Shown: piece by piece, positions 1 to 11,380 of the stretch | Layout of the letters: each line of letters begins with the position of its first letter | Numbering within the stretch: position 1 is the first letter of the stretch | Origin: Macrobrachium rosenbergii | Taxonomy: Eukaryota > Arthropoda > Malacostraca > Decapoda > Palaemonidae | DNA: 64,000 nucleotides | Direction: 5' to 3' | Assembly (NCBI RefSeq): GCF_040412425.1 | Contig: NC_089756.1 | Span: forward strand, 9,517,226 to 9,581,225 | Position numbers and translations under genes: made by a program | The notes under the pieces: generated by a model | The model's input: only the letters and a program-made list of their open reading frames with translations | Databases searched by the model: none | Told to the model about the DNA's origin: nothing

Positions 1-424
1 TTCACCTCATAGTAAGGTGTCGAGTTTTTGCGGAGCCGGTGGTGTACAATGTACCTAGAGCACCCACCACTCTCAATGGATGGGCTGTGGCCCTTTTTTC
101 AGTGTAGGTGACAACATTATCGGGTTGTTTTTTAATTTTGATACTGCTCCCAGGGCAAGGGCACTTCTTTATGCTTTGTTAGCCATCAGTCATGTCCTTT
201 GCTGCAAAGTTCCCACTTACATAGAGGCGACCCATGGCTATACCGCCACGCCACCACAGGTTAAGTTGAGCACCAACCAGAGGCAGATCTACCTGCAGTA
301 GCTCTCTTAACTGATAAAGAACAACAAGTATTGTTTTCAGTGCTAGCAACTTTTCTATTTCAATTCATTACATTCTTAATGTTTTGGAATAGAATATGTC
401 TATGTATCCCACCTCCTTCCAATG

Positions 425-530
425 TGGATTCAATTATGCAATTATTTGGTAAGTTGCTTATATAAAAATGACATTTTTATGATAAAATGAAGTTTTATAT
501 ATGCTTACCAAGTAATTATATCATCGGAGT
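425..530 (+). repeat. Internal complementary region of DIRS-3
   Basis: Reads as the two element ends joined head to tail and inverted. Its first half (TTGGTAAGTTGCTTATATAA) is the complement of the left terminus seen in DIRS-2 (near 40885); its second half (GACATTTTTATGATAAAATG and following bases) is the complement of the right terminus at 928-954. This is the structure used to circularise DIRS cDNA. Confidence 0.7.
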
Positions 531-703
531 CCACCCTCCTCCCCTCTGATGGACGTAAGGCACTAACAGAATGACGTTGTCTGCTAAGTCGTTCCTGGCA
601 TTCCTGTTAGTGGGCAGTACCAGTCATGTACACTAAACAATTGAAGCACTGTGCGCGAATTTTGAATTTAAGTTGCCATGTGAGTGGAACTCATACCTAT
701 GTA

Positions 704-927
704 ATTGGCAGTCCCCGGTTATCGGTGGGGTTCTGTTCTGACAGCATGATGATAACCGAAAATTGCCGATTTTCGGGGCTTTGTCGGTTGTCTGCGCCTC
801 TGTTAGGTATGTATCGGCTTCAATACCTAATTATAGGCGCCGATAAGCAGAAATCGGCAATTTTCAGCACCGAAAATTGCTGATTTTCGTCACTAAGCAA
901 GCACCATAAAACCGGATCACCAATAAC
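704..927 (+). mobile_element. MITE family B, degraded copy, inside DIRS-3
   Basis: About 224 bp matching the copy at 40257-40478: CAGTCCCCGGTTATCGG at the left, many ATCGGCGATTTTCGG-like units, GGCGCCTCTGTTAGGTATGTA in the middle, ACCAATAAC at the right. The last ~14 bp of the right end seem lost. Confidence 0.65.
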
Positions 928-971
928 AAACTTTTATTTTATCATAAAAATGTCATATTGCAATACACTCC

Positions 972-1161
972 CTGAACACCTGAATTAGCCCTGGTCACTG
1001 ACCAGCCCGAACTACATCCCCATAGCTTTTACCCACTAAGTGGGTAATAAACTGTCAGCGTTACCAACGCTTACAGGAAAATCTTGTCAAATGAGTTACC
1101 TGAAGTACCGTTGGCAACACTGCTGCAAGTCCCGGCCGAGTGAGGCCGAAATCCCCAATTG
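972..1161 (+). repeat. Left inverted terminal repeat of DIRS-1
   Basis: From CTGAACACCTGAATTAGCCC to CGAAATCCCCAATTGC; the inverted partner is at 9669-9859 with only a few differences. Confidence 0.9.
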
Positions 1162-1382
1162 CTTTTTGTTCGCCATGCTGTGTGGGTGTGTCCCACATCA
1201 GGCGAACTTTTGGTCATTTAGCCCAACCCCATTCAAGATTTTGGACATCAGATCATGATTTGGACTGTTTTCAACGCATTTTCTCCTGGATGGATACTTT
1301 ATTGATGGGATTTGGAACTTCTCTCCCGATTTTGACTTTGGGATCGGTACTTTGGATTCGATTGGATAAGTCAAACAGGAAG

Positions 1383-1652
1383 ATGTCGCCGTCTGCTAGC
1401 GCCGATACTTCAACTTCATTTACATCTTTGACGACAGAGCCTTCTACTGCTGGAGATGCTGACGCTCATCGTCCTTACACGTTCTGCAAGCATAGGATGA
1501 TTACCCTCAAACACAATCGACATTCTGTTTGTATTTTATGTAGGAAGATGCAGTGTAGTATCAGTCAGATAGGTGACGAGTCTTGGTCGATAGATCAGAT
1601 GGAAGAATTATTCAAAAAGTTAGAGGACAAGTTACTGGCTGAGTATGTCTAG
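1383..1652 (+). pseudogene. DIRS-1 Gag, N-terminal part
   Basis: 90-codon ORF starting MSPSASADTSTSF. It contains FCKHRMITLKHNRHSVCILC, a Cys/His cluster followed by RKMQC and WSIDQMEELFKKLEDKLL, as in decapod DIRS Gag starts (CxxC...C then an amphipathic helix). It ends at TAG after LLAEYV and further Gag continues in other frames, so the ORF is broken. Role in a live element: packaging of retrotransposon RNA. Confidence 0.55.
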
Positions 1653-2631
1653 TCGATTTTTCTAGCTTTATGACTAAATTAACGGAAACTAGATATAAGG
1701 ATAGTAGTAATGGTGCTGTAGATACTAATTGTTCTTTTTCAGCCCCTGCCTCTTCCAGAACCAGCCCTAACGGGTGCCGGGGTCATGGAGAACCGCAAAC
1801 CTCGAAGGTAGGATCTGCCGCCCCCGCCGAGCAGGCAGTGTTGGCAGCAGATTTCCCCCCTTCCCTCTAAAAGCGTAAGTTCTACGGTGGATTTAGAATT
1901 AGGAGTCACTCAGAAGGGTAGGAATTCTAATTTAGGAAGTATTCAGAAAAAGTAGTTGAACGTGGTTTTCTTTGGGTTCAGGTTTGGTTGGGGTCGTTAA
2001 TGTTTAGGTCTCCTCATTTAGATCAGACGTTGGTTTTATTTCCTGCTTCGTGCTCTGTGCAACAAAGGTTTCCAGATCCGTGGAGGGTCGTTCAGATTTG
2101 GTTTCTGATGTATCTGGTTCTGAATTTTTGTTTTCCTTGAATACTCCTTCTTCGAAGGTTCCTTTTCCTTTGGGGGTTTTAAAATTTCTTTTGTCTTGCG
2201 ATGTGGGTAATTCTGGCGATCAAGTTTTTCCAATATTCATGATCATGTCTTAAAGAATTTTCTGATTTGATAATGTCTATCAAGATTATCAGGGGCGGGG
2301 GGAACAGAACCACTCTATTTTCTTTGAAATCTATGGCTTCTTCGGCCGCTACGGAATTTTCCTGTTTTTTTCCCTCTTTTTCTTCTAAGCCTTCTTCCAT
2401 TGCCCTTCTCAATCTTCTTTTCGGTCAGCTCTTTGGAGGGTTCTCGGGGTCTTTGTTGCGCATCCTGTTTTCTTGGCTTTTAACTCAGCAGAGCAAGGCT
2501 TTCTTGCTTCAACCCTGTATATTAGAGCTTCAGCGGCCCCCTCTCTCTTAGGGGTTAAGGAAGGGGTACTTTTTTACGGATCTGTCGTCTTTATCACCGT
2601 CAGCAACTCCTTATTTCATTCTTTACGGGTT

Positions 2632-2913
2632 CCTAACTGTAATGTATCCTCCGCGATTCTTGCGGATGCTACAGCAGTCAGCGATTCGCCTGCACCAGCG
2701 TTCATTGTATCAGCACCAATAGTTTCCTAACTGTAATGTATCCTCCGCGATTCTTGCGGATGCTACGGCAGTCGGCGATTCGCCTGCGCCAGTGTTCAGT
2801 GTATCAGCACCGATAGTTTTCTATCTGTAATGTATCCCCCGCGATTCTTGCGGATGCTACGACAGTTGGCGATTCGCCTGCGCCAGCGTTCAGTGTATCA
2901 GCACCGATAGTTT
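2632..2913 (+). repeat. Three 94-bp direct repeats inside DIRS-1
   Basis: Units start at 2632, 2726 and 2820, each with TCCTCCGCGATTCTTGCGGA (CC for TC in the third) and CAGCGATTCGCCTGC. Spacing is exactly 94 bp, not a multiple of three, so the units cannot encode an in-frame peptide repeat. Confidence 0.9.
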
Positions 2914-4052
2914 CCGCAGCCTTTCCATTCTCCAGGATAGTTGGTAATTACCTTCTTCTGTTACCTTCGGTTCGGTACCTCGTAACTTCCCCTTCAATAC
3001 TCCTTTGAGTTCGGTCCGGTTGGGACCTTCTCCATCTGTCCAACGTCGGTGTTGGGCGCTCCGGTGGTTACTGCGAGTGTGGCTTCTTCCTTCTTCCCTC
3101 GTTCGGCTTCTTCTTTCTCAACTTTCCGGCAGGTTTTCTCTGTCCCTCCGTCTAGGCATCCATGTTGGTTCAGGGTTGATTCTGGGTCCTCAGTTCCGGA
3201 TTCCCATTCTTGTGGTTTTGATACATCCAGATTTGAGTGGTTTGGGTGTTGCGGCCTCTTCACTCTCAGGAGTGGGCGTGGTCTGCCCAGGTGTTGCGTC
3301 ATCCCCGTTGGGTGGTGCGGGGTTTGCGCAACCTACTTTGGTGCCTCCCGTATGTTCGCGATTGATACGTCAGTTGTCTGTCTCACGCACCCAGGTGTAG
3401 CAAGTTCTGGGTTTTCGAGTTTGGCGTTTGCCAGGGATCGGCCTGCCTCTTTCATCCTCCGACTCAGTCGGACCAGTCCGACAATCCTACGGCTTGGTCG
3501 AACCAGTCCGACAAGGATTGTTCATTTGAAGAAGGATCCGGTACCGGATATTAGTTCTCCTTCAGCCAATGAGAATGAGTATAAGCGGATGGTAGACTTC
3601 ATCCTCACTTATCCTCAATCCAAGGTTCTGGAGGAACGTACACTACCGAAGCAACGATGTTCGAGTCGCTATATGTGACAGAACCAGTAGTTGCTCAAAC
3701 AAGATGATATACTCCCTCCGGTCCGGTACTGCCTGACACAGTAAGGCTGGCAAACCAGGTTAACATGTTGCCTGACTATACAACGTTCTTTGGCAGAAGA
3801 GGAGGGGCTTCTTTTGAAGCTTCCGCCTCACTATCTGGACATTCGGAGAGGGTTCTGTTGTGGGCGCCTTTTGCGCTCTGCAACAGTCTTTTAGGGAGGA
3901 GGATATCTCCCCCAACGACTTTGTTGCTTCTAACTCATGTCTCCAGTGTCGGCAAATATGCATCGTTGAAGGTACAAAATGTGGAAGTAGAGGGTTCCTG
4001 TCTAACAGGGAACAGCCGGTACCCACTTGAAGAAGTCTTTTAGGGAGAATGT

Positions 4053-4156
<104 letters not shown>

Positions 4157-4337
4157 CCAGGGTCTTGTGTCTCTGCATGCTTTCTCTTCAGCTATGTCTC
4201 AGGAATCGCTGGGACTTCCACATCAAGAATACAGGTATAATCTGGAACGATTCTCGCTTGTCAGATCGTCTGTGATAATCAGAAGAAGCGCATCTGACAT
4301 CCGGAAGGTCTATAGTCTCCCCTCTTCCCGACGTTCA

Positions 4338-4570
4338 TCTGTACTCAGATGCCTCATATCAAGGTTGGGGAGCAACCTTGGAGGAACCCAGGCTTTGGGC
4401 CTCTGGAGGGATCGAGAACGAGAGGAGTCATAACCTTCAGGAACCTCAGGGCCATAAAGGAAGCCCTCAGGTGTTTCTCAGTCCTAGTGCGCAACATAAT
4501 AGTGGGTCTGCTTTGCGACATCATAACTGCCGTGTCGTATCTGAGAACTCGGGGGGAACAAGATCATTAG
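4338..4570 (+). pseudogene. DIRS-1 RNase H domain remnant
   Basis: Reads [20 protein letters not shown] at 4338 (first catalytic Asp in YSDAS), then after a frameshift NLRAIKEALRCFS and IVGLLCDIITAVSYLRTRGE, matching the DIRS RNase H pattern with L(R/E)xxAIxxAL and a D(N)TTAVSYL-type second Asp motif. One frameshift and an N-to-I change in the DNTT position show it is dead. Confidence 0.7.
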
Positions 4571-4939
4571 AACTTAGAGGTGTATACTTTCCGCCATTCG
4601 GTCTCATTCATCAGGTAATCAGGAATTGCGGTAGTGTCAAGACTCTGTGACTCTAGCTCCTTGCTGGCTCTAACGCCCTCGGTTCCGGAATTCCTAATGC
4701 TCCTTACGGAAGTTCCGATGTTCCTCCTCATGCGGATCTTTTAGACAACCGCATTTTCACCATTATCATCCAAACTCTTGCGTGATGAACCTAGTTGCGG
4801 CGACTGCCGAGCGAACAGCTGACAGTCCAGACACTCTAAAGCTATGTCTAGACAGTGTTTCCTTCAGCTTCAGAAGTCAACCCGTAGCTTTACCAGGTCA
4901 ACTTGACATGGGGAAGTCTGTGTCGTAAGGAAGGTCATT

Positions 4940-5520
4940 CCATCTTTAGGCCTGCCATAACTGAAATAGCTGGTTTTCTCTTATTCCTTCGGAAAGTCAA
5001 GATTCTTCCGTTTTCGGCTATTGCTGGCTACCGCTCAGCACTTTGCAGTACATTTTTCTATTTTCCTGAAAATTTCTAGCAGTAAGATCTTCTTTGACTT
5101 GTTACGTTCCCTCGGGCCCCCTCGTGAGATTTGTCAGAAGTTCTAATGTTAAGATAATTGGTTAGGTGTTTTATTTCTTTCTTTCGGCTTTAGCTGCAGA
5201 TAAAACAATGGGCGAGCTTTGGGAAGTTTCGTAGGCCAGTTTCCTAGGCGGGAAATGATAAGTATTTCTCTTCTTCCGGAAGTCGTGGCCGAGGCTTAAA
5301 GTCTGCTTCGTTCGTTTAAGGTTCTTTATCTGCAAGTGTTCGGTTCCAGCATCAGCGGGGATGTCTTTATGTCCGATGCGAATATTTATCAAAGGTTGAT
5401 AAACTCCGTCGGCTTCCGTGTACACTTCTTGTCTCACCGCGGAATCCTTCCCGTCTGCTGTCGAAGGAAGCGATTAGTTACTCTCGGAGAAATGGTTCCT
5501 GGTTCCTGGTTCAAAAGCGC
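4940..5520 (+). pseudogene. DIRS-1 tyrosine recombinase remnant
   Basis: Frame-broken but recognisable: AITEIAGFLLFLRKVKILPF and AIAGYRSALC (core-binding helix region), ALAADKTMGELWEVS at about 5190-5235 (the position of the first catalytic Arg block, Arg replaced), and HQRGCLYVRCEYLSKVDKLR with LVSPRNPSRLLSKEAIS at about 5355-5480. In active elements the enzyme integrates circular DNA. Confidence 0.65.
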
Positions 5521-6238
5521 TCACTACACGAACATAGTTGCGGGCACACTTCACGATTCTCGTGTGGTGCGAGGTTTATGTCCTTGAACGCAATTTAATT
5601 TGACGTGACATTATATTTGGTATTTAGCAGTTTTTTTTTTATTATTATTACCGCACAGTATTCGGAGTATGTCCACTTCATCTTCCTTTCTAAGGAATGG
5701 TTCAGAGTCCTCTATTCTGGAGGTAGTTGCTTGCGAGTCCGTCTTTGTTTTCTTCCTTCACGTAAGAGACGTTCAATTTGCCCCACTGCGTATAGTGGCG
5801 AATTCTCCTATCTAGGTGCGTTCAATTAGCTGAGGTGGTATTCTCTTCGTGCGAAGACTGAAGGTTATTCACTTAGTCCGTTTTTAACGGCGTAAGTCTA
5901 TTATCTAGGTGCGCTCATTTAGCTAAGGTAGTATTCACATAGTGCAGTGATTATTAGGTTAACCAGATAGAAAAATTCCTTTTTAGGCTTTAGAATCTTA
6001 AGCAACAGTGATAGTATAATCACATGAACTTAAGTTAAGTTCAGTATATCTTATAGTTCCCCTACTTCAGTATATCTTAAGTCTTTGATAGTTTCCCTCG
6101 AGAGTCCAAAGAGATGCTCTCATAGGCTAGCCTAGGTTGTTTCGTTGGCGCTGGGATACTTCTGCGCTCGTCGGCCTTTGCCGCAACCTGCAGGGTGGAG
6201 GGTCATCGGCTCAGCTCACTGCCTCATTCCCTCCTTAA

Positions 6239-8414
6239 CCCTTTAACGCCGAAGCCCTATTTACAAAAACGTCTCCCGTATGCCGGCGGCGTTTGGTGAG
6301 TTAGCGCCGAAGCGGAAAAAAGTTTTTTTCAAAAAATCACAGCACGCTTAGTTTTTAAGATTAAGAGTTCATTTTTGGCTCATTTTTTTGTCATTGCCTG
6401 AAGTTTAGTATGCAACCATCAGAAATGAAAAAAAAATATCATTATCATATATAAATATTGGAATATATGACAGCAAAAAAAAACTTGTATATAATTGTAT
6501 ACAAATCGCGCTGTAAGCAAAACGGTTAAAGCTAATGAGTTAATTTGTTTTTAGTTGTATTGTACACAAAATTGCAATGATTTTGGTATATAACAAATTT
6601 TAAAACGATCAAAGCAACACAGAGAAAATATTATCACAAAATGATGCATGAATTAAGAACGTGCGGATGTAAAAAATTTTTTTTTCAAAATTCACCATAA
6701 ATCGAAATATTGTGCTAGAGACTTCCCGTTTGTTGAAAAATGAAGCTAATTGATTGAATATTACTAGGCTGTAAGTGTTTTAGCTTACAATTGCAGTTTT
6801 CGACCATTTCAGTCCAGTTAAAGTTGACCAAAAGTCTAATTTTTCTATTTATCGTGATTTATATGGAAATATTTCAAAACCAATAAAAGTTAAACCATGA
6901 GTTATTTTTTGTTGTATTGTACATGAAATTGCGCACATTTTCATATATAAAACTTTATGTAACGACTAATATAAAGCGGTGCAAATATTACGACAACAAG
7001 ACAAAAGAATTTCTGAGATGTTCGGCGAGTTACAACAGACGTAAGGAAAATGTTTTTTAAAAAATTCACCATAAATCGAAATATTGCGCTAGAGACTTCC
7101 AATTTATTGCAAAATAAAATTAAATGATTGAATATTACTAGAATGTAAGAGTTTTAGCTTACAATTGCGTTTTTACCATTTCGGTCGAGTTAAAGTTGAC
7201 TGAAGGTTTAAATTTTGGCAGTTATCGTGATTTATGTGAAAATATTTCAAAACTGATAAAAACTACAACCATGAGCTATTTTCTGTTGTATTCTACATGA
7301 AATTGCGCACATTTTCATATATAAAAGTTTATGTAATGACTAATGTAAAACGATGCAAACATTACGACAACATGACAAAAGAATTTCTGAGATGTTTGGC
7401 CGAGTTACTGCGCGCAGACATACGGAAAAAAAATTTTTTATCAGAAATTCACCATAAATCGAAATATTGTGCTAGAGACTTCCCGTTTGTTGCAAAATGA
7501 AGGTACATGATCGAATATTACTAGAATGTAAGAGTTTTAGCTTATAATTGCGTTTTTTTACCATTTTAGTCGAGTCAAAGTTGACCGAAGCTTGAAATTT
7601 TGGCAGTTATCGTGGTTTATATGAAAATATTTCCAAACTGATAAAAGCTACAACCATGAGTTATTTTCTGTTGTATTCTACATGAAATTGCACACATTTC
7701 CATATATAAAACTTTATGTAACGACTAATATAAAACAGTGCAAACATTACGACAATGTGACGAAAGAATTTCTGGCGCGGACGTAAGGAAAAAGTTTTTT
7801 TCAGAAATTCACCATAAATCGAAATATTGTGCTAGAGACTTCCAATTGGTTGCAAAATGAAGGTAAATGATTGAATATTACTAGATCATAAGAGTTTTAG
7901 CTTAAAATTGCGTTTTTGACCATTTCGGTCGAGTCAAAGTTGACCAAAGGTTGAAATTTTGGCAGTTATCGTGGTTTATATGAAAATATTTCCAAACTGA
8001 TAAAAGCCACAACCATGGGTTGTATTTTGCTGTATTGTACATGAAATTGCGCACATTTTCATATATAAAACTTTATGTAACTGCTAATATAGAACAGTGC
8101 AAAAATTACGACAAAATGATGAAAGAATTTATGAAATTTTCGGCTGAGTTACCGCCAGTCATGTAAGAAAAGTTTTTTCAAAATTCACCATAAATCGAAA
8201 TATTGTGCTAGAGACTTCCAATTTGTTGCAAAATGAAGGTACATGATTGAATATTACTAGAATGTAAGAGTTTTAGCTTACAATTGCATTTTTCTACCAT
8301 TTTGGTCGAGTCAAAGTTGACCGAAGGTTGAAATTTTTGTAGTCAACGTGCCCACTTGGCACCCAACAGACAATTTTAGTTCAACGTATGATACATCCAA
8401 TAGGCGTTTAAGGG
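6239..8414. mobile_element. piggyBac-like non-autonomous element with internal tandem repeats
   Basis: Flanked by TTAA on both sides (6235-6238, 8415-8418). Terminal inverted repeats CCCTTTAACGCC and GGCGTTTAAGGG match at 11 of 12 bases. TTAA target and CCC/GGG ends are piggyBac traits. No transposase ORF. The inside is AT-rich and mostly built of ~370-bp tandem units. It lies inside DIRS-1, so it came later. Confidence 0.7.
6536..8340 (+). repeat. ~370-bp tandem repeat, about five units
   Basis: The phrase TTCACCATAAATCGAAATAT recurs at 6691, 7065, 7448, 7808 and 8184 (spacings 374, 383, 360, 376). Other unit markers: TGAATATTACTAGA, TTTTAGCTTA, AAAGTTGACC, ATGAAATTGCGCACATT. The last unit is partial. 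Confidence 0.93.
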
Positions 8415-8875
8415 TTAATGGGTAGGCTCTGAATAGTCACTTGGGAGATGCATCGTTCTCCTTTTTACATGAAAGTTATTCTCTTAGTCCGTGTGTAGCT
8501 GTTAACCCTTCTATCGTGGGTGCGTTCATTTAGCTAAGGGGGTACTCTCTACTTCTTTTCACCTTCTAAAAAACGTTCAGTTTTCTTCTAAGAATTTCTC
8601 GCTTGGTCCCTTTGTGACAACCAGCTCGATCTTATAGTTATGTAGTAATGTTAAGGGTGGGGGTGAGCTCTAAGTAATGAATGTAGTCTGAGGAAATTTG
8701 GACTTTTGGATTCTCTGTTAGTCGGGGTTCATAGTGAGAATATTAAGTTTGACTTTAGTACTGTGAAGATAGGCATATCCAGTGGACAGTTGTGGTTTCT
8801 TCAACCTCTTCTGCGCAGACATCAGTGGCAACGGACGGCGAAGAACTCGAAGATCCTGCACACTCAACTTCTCCT

Positions 8876-9060
8876 CCATACATGAGAGGCTACAATAGCC
8901 ACATGGGAGGTTCTTCATACCCCTCCATACATAAGAGTGCTTTGATTAGCCACATGGGAGGTTCATTGTACCCCTCCATACATGAGAGTGCTTTGATTAG
9001 CCACATGGAAGGTTCATCGTACCCCTCCATACATGAGAGTGCTTTGATTAGCCACATGGG
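8876..9060 (+). repeat. ~60-bp tandem repeat in DIRS-1, about four units
   Basis: Units of about 60 bp with TAGCCACATGGGAGGTTC and CCCCTCCATACATGAGAGTG. The reading frame across them is open (SYPSIHESALISHMGG pattern), but there is no sign that it is translated. Confidence 0.9.
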
Positions 9061-9357
9061 AGGTTCATCGTTCTCCACTAATCATGGGAGGCTGTGATTA
9101 GCCACATGGTAGGTTGGTTTTTATTTTTTTTTTTGCTACTCTCTATCCATGAGGAAGTTTGAACACCACATGAGAGGTAGCTCGACTCAGACCCTCCATA
9201 AATGAGAGTGCTTTGATTAGCCACATGGGAGGTTCATCGTTCTCCACTAATCATGGGAGGCTGTGATTAGCCACATGGTAGGTTGGTTTTTATTTTGCTA
9301 CTCTCTATCCATGAGGAGGTTTGAATACCACATGAGAGGTAGCTCGACTCAGACAGT
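9040..9357 (+). repeat. ~160-bp direct duplication in DIRS-1
   Basis: The block starting GATTAGCCACATGGGAGG and ending ATGAGAGGTAGCTCGACTCA occurs twice (about 9045-9201 and 9212-9353). The second lacks part of a poly-T run. Confidence 0.85.
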
Positions 9358-9538
9358 ACCTAGACATGAGACTGACGTTAGGGGCACTCCCTCTACAGAC
9401 ATTCTCACCTGCCGAGTGGGATAACCAGGTGAGGATACATTCATTTATACAGAGTAGGCAAATAATGAGTTACCTGCTTTCCCTGATGGCAGGTCAGGCT
9501 GAATTAGATTGATCCCACCTCCACTAAATTTTGTTAAT

Positions 9539-9620
9539 CGGGCTAATTCAGGTGTTCAGGGAGTGTATTGCAATATGAAGTTTTCATAATAAAACTAACA
9601 TCGTAATACTTACCTGAACA
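9539..9620 (+). repeat. Internal complementary region (ICR) of DIRS-1
   Basis: First half, CGGGCTAATTCAGGTGTTCA through GGGAGTGTATTGCAATAT, is the exact complement of the left terminus (955-992). Second half, TTCATAATAAAACTAACATC through TACCTGAACACCTGAAT, complements the right terminus (about 9846-9895). The join marks the two element ends precisely. Confidence 0.85.
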
Positions 9621-9668
9621 CCTGAATGATTCCCACCCTCCTCCACTTCAATCTGAATAGTGGATAAT

Positions 9669-9859
9669 GCAATTGGGGATTTCGGCCTCACTCGGCCGGG
9701 ACTTGCAGCAGTGTTGCCAACGGTACTTCAGGTAACTCATTTGACAAGATTTTCCTGTAAGCGTTGGTAACGCTGACAGTTTTTACCCACTTAGTGGGTA
9801 AAAGCCATGGGGATGTAGTTCGGGCTGGTCAGTGACCAGGGCTAATTCAGGTGTTCAGG
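9669..9859 (-). repeat. Right inverted terminal repeat of DIRS-1
   Basis: Inverted copy of 972-1161. The extension beyond it (9860-9895, GTAAGTATTACAATATTAG and on) differs from the left end and is instead matched by the ICR. Confidence 0.9.
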
Positions 9860-9895
9860 TAAGTATTACAATATTAGTTTTATTATGAAATCTTC

Positions 9896-10930
9896 ATTTT
9901 TGCTGAATACTTTTCCTTATAGTAGTACTCTATTCACATACAAACGGGAGTTTTATCCAACTGACTGGTTAAAATTGGCTTGTTTAATGGTGGCTGAAAA
10001 AAGAATATTTAACTAAGAGAATGGAATTAAGTAAAGAGGTAAACCGTATGTAAAGAGAGGCATACCAGTATTTAGTTTGAATCATTACTTTCTCTGGATA
10101 AAGATGTGAAACTTGTGGATTGCAGTTTTTGTGGGTAGTAGAAAAATAGAGTATAGTAGATCATATTACAAAATGAAGGAGCCCTGATGTTGCATGAGCA
10201 GTTACCTGATAACTGCTGAGACAATGGGACTGAGAGACTGATGTAAAATATTAAACAAGAATATTAAATGTGCAAGTAGAGAGACCCTTGGACGAGGGAA
10301 TGATAGTAATTTATACTTGACTGAATGCTCATGTTCGGGAAATAGATAATGAAGTGACATCAGTGGATGTTTAGCTAGAAATGAAGAGAAAACCTTTGTG
10401 GGTAACCATTAATTTTCAGGGTGGAAGAAATTAGAGGATTTTTTAATAAAAGTGTTTTGATTATTTTAGACTTGAGTGGTGGAATGTAACAGGGCCCCTT
10501 TGCAGCACATGGTGTTAGAGGTGATGATGAGATATTTTAAAGATAGACTAGGTAATTTTTTATATACATACTGTGCAAGAGTGGCAGCTTTGGATTTTCA
10601 TTCTGTTTTATTTAATGTTAAGTATGTAGGAATACTTGAGTAGCATGCTACCCATAAAATGTTTTTAACAAGATAAATGGTATTTTTCGCTGAAAATTTG
10701 CAGGTCACTGTTTACTGTATAACAACATTTTTTCTGTTGTCTGCTTGCTAAAAGATAATGATTATATCTTCAGATCACAGTTGAACAAATTTTGAGTGCA
10801 GCGCCATTTTCAGAATTTTGTGGTAATGAAGCTGCAAAAGTTAGTTGCCTGAGTTTTTGGATATGGAAGTGACCAAGCACTAAAGAATGCTTTTTAAGGC
10901 TCCTCTCTTTTTTCCTTTTGGGGGAGCTTG
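9896..10930. other. No gene recognised
   Basis: About 1 kb of AT-rich sequence between DIRS-1 and the next retrotransposon. No long ORF, terminal repeat or RNA motif that I can support. Confidence 0.6.
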
Positions 10931-11380
10931 TTATTTTCTTTTGGTTTGGGATTAAACACCCCTCCCATACCAAGGAACATTGCCATTATGGAGGGGCTTT
11001 GGGGCTAGGGACCATGGCCTAATGCTGTTGGGGTGACCATTTGGCCTCCATCTGGACTCCTCCAGCCTTGGGCTTTGGTCTATGCTCAACCAATTTTTTG
11101 CTTGGTTTCTTCTTAATCTTTCATTTAATCACTTCTTTCTCACTATCCTACCAATCCTCTTCCTCTGTCCTCCCTTATCCCTTAGGTGTGAGTGTCTGTG
11201 CTTTAAGGGTAGAAGGCCAACTTGGGGTTGGTCTGTAACGGCCTCCTGGACACCATAGGGCACAGTGTCCTTGTATTTTCTTTTTTGCCCTTACTCCCTC
11301 ATGCGGGGCTCTCAAGGAATGGACTGTATATTTTCCTAGCATATACCCAGGCCCATAGAAATCACGCAAATTCTAAGGTG

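Larger units (their letters stand above)
1..954 (+). mobile_element. DIRS-3: 3' end of a DIRS1-like retrotransposon
   Basis: This block is a copy, in the opposite orientation, of the 3' part of DIRS-2 at 34930-35760: shared strings include ACCAACCAGAGGCAG, AGCTCTCTTAACTGATAA and GTCTGCTAAGTCGTTCC. It carries an internal complementary region at about 425-530 and the right inverted terminal repeat at about 530-700, continued at 928-954 after a MITE insertion. The coding part lies before the window. DIRS elements use a tyrosine recombinase and leave no target duplication, and none is seen. Confidence 0.75.

Noticed and set aside
6239..8414. CRISPR-like array from regularly spaced repeats
   Set aside because: The whole ~370-bp unit is repeated with no unique spacers, in a eukaryotic genome; it is a tandem repeat in a TTAA-flanked element.
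8792..9097. ORF with SHMGGSSYPSIHESALI repeats as a possible repeat protein
   Set aside because: It follows the 60-bp tandem array in the DIRS-1 3' region; the minus strand is open as well, and no start or splice context supports translation.
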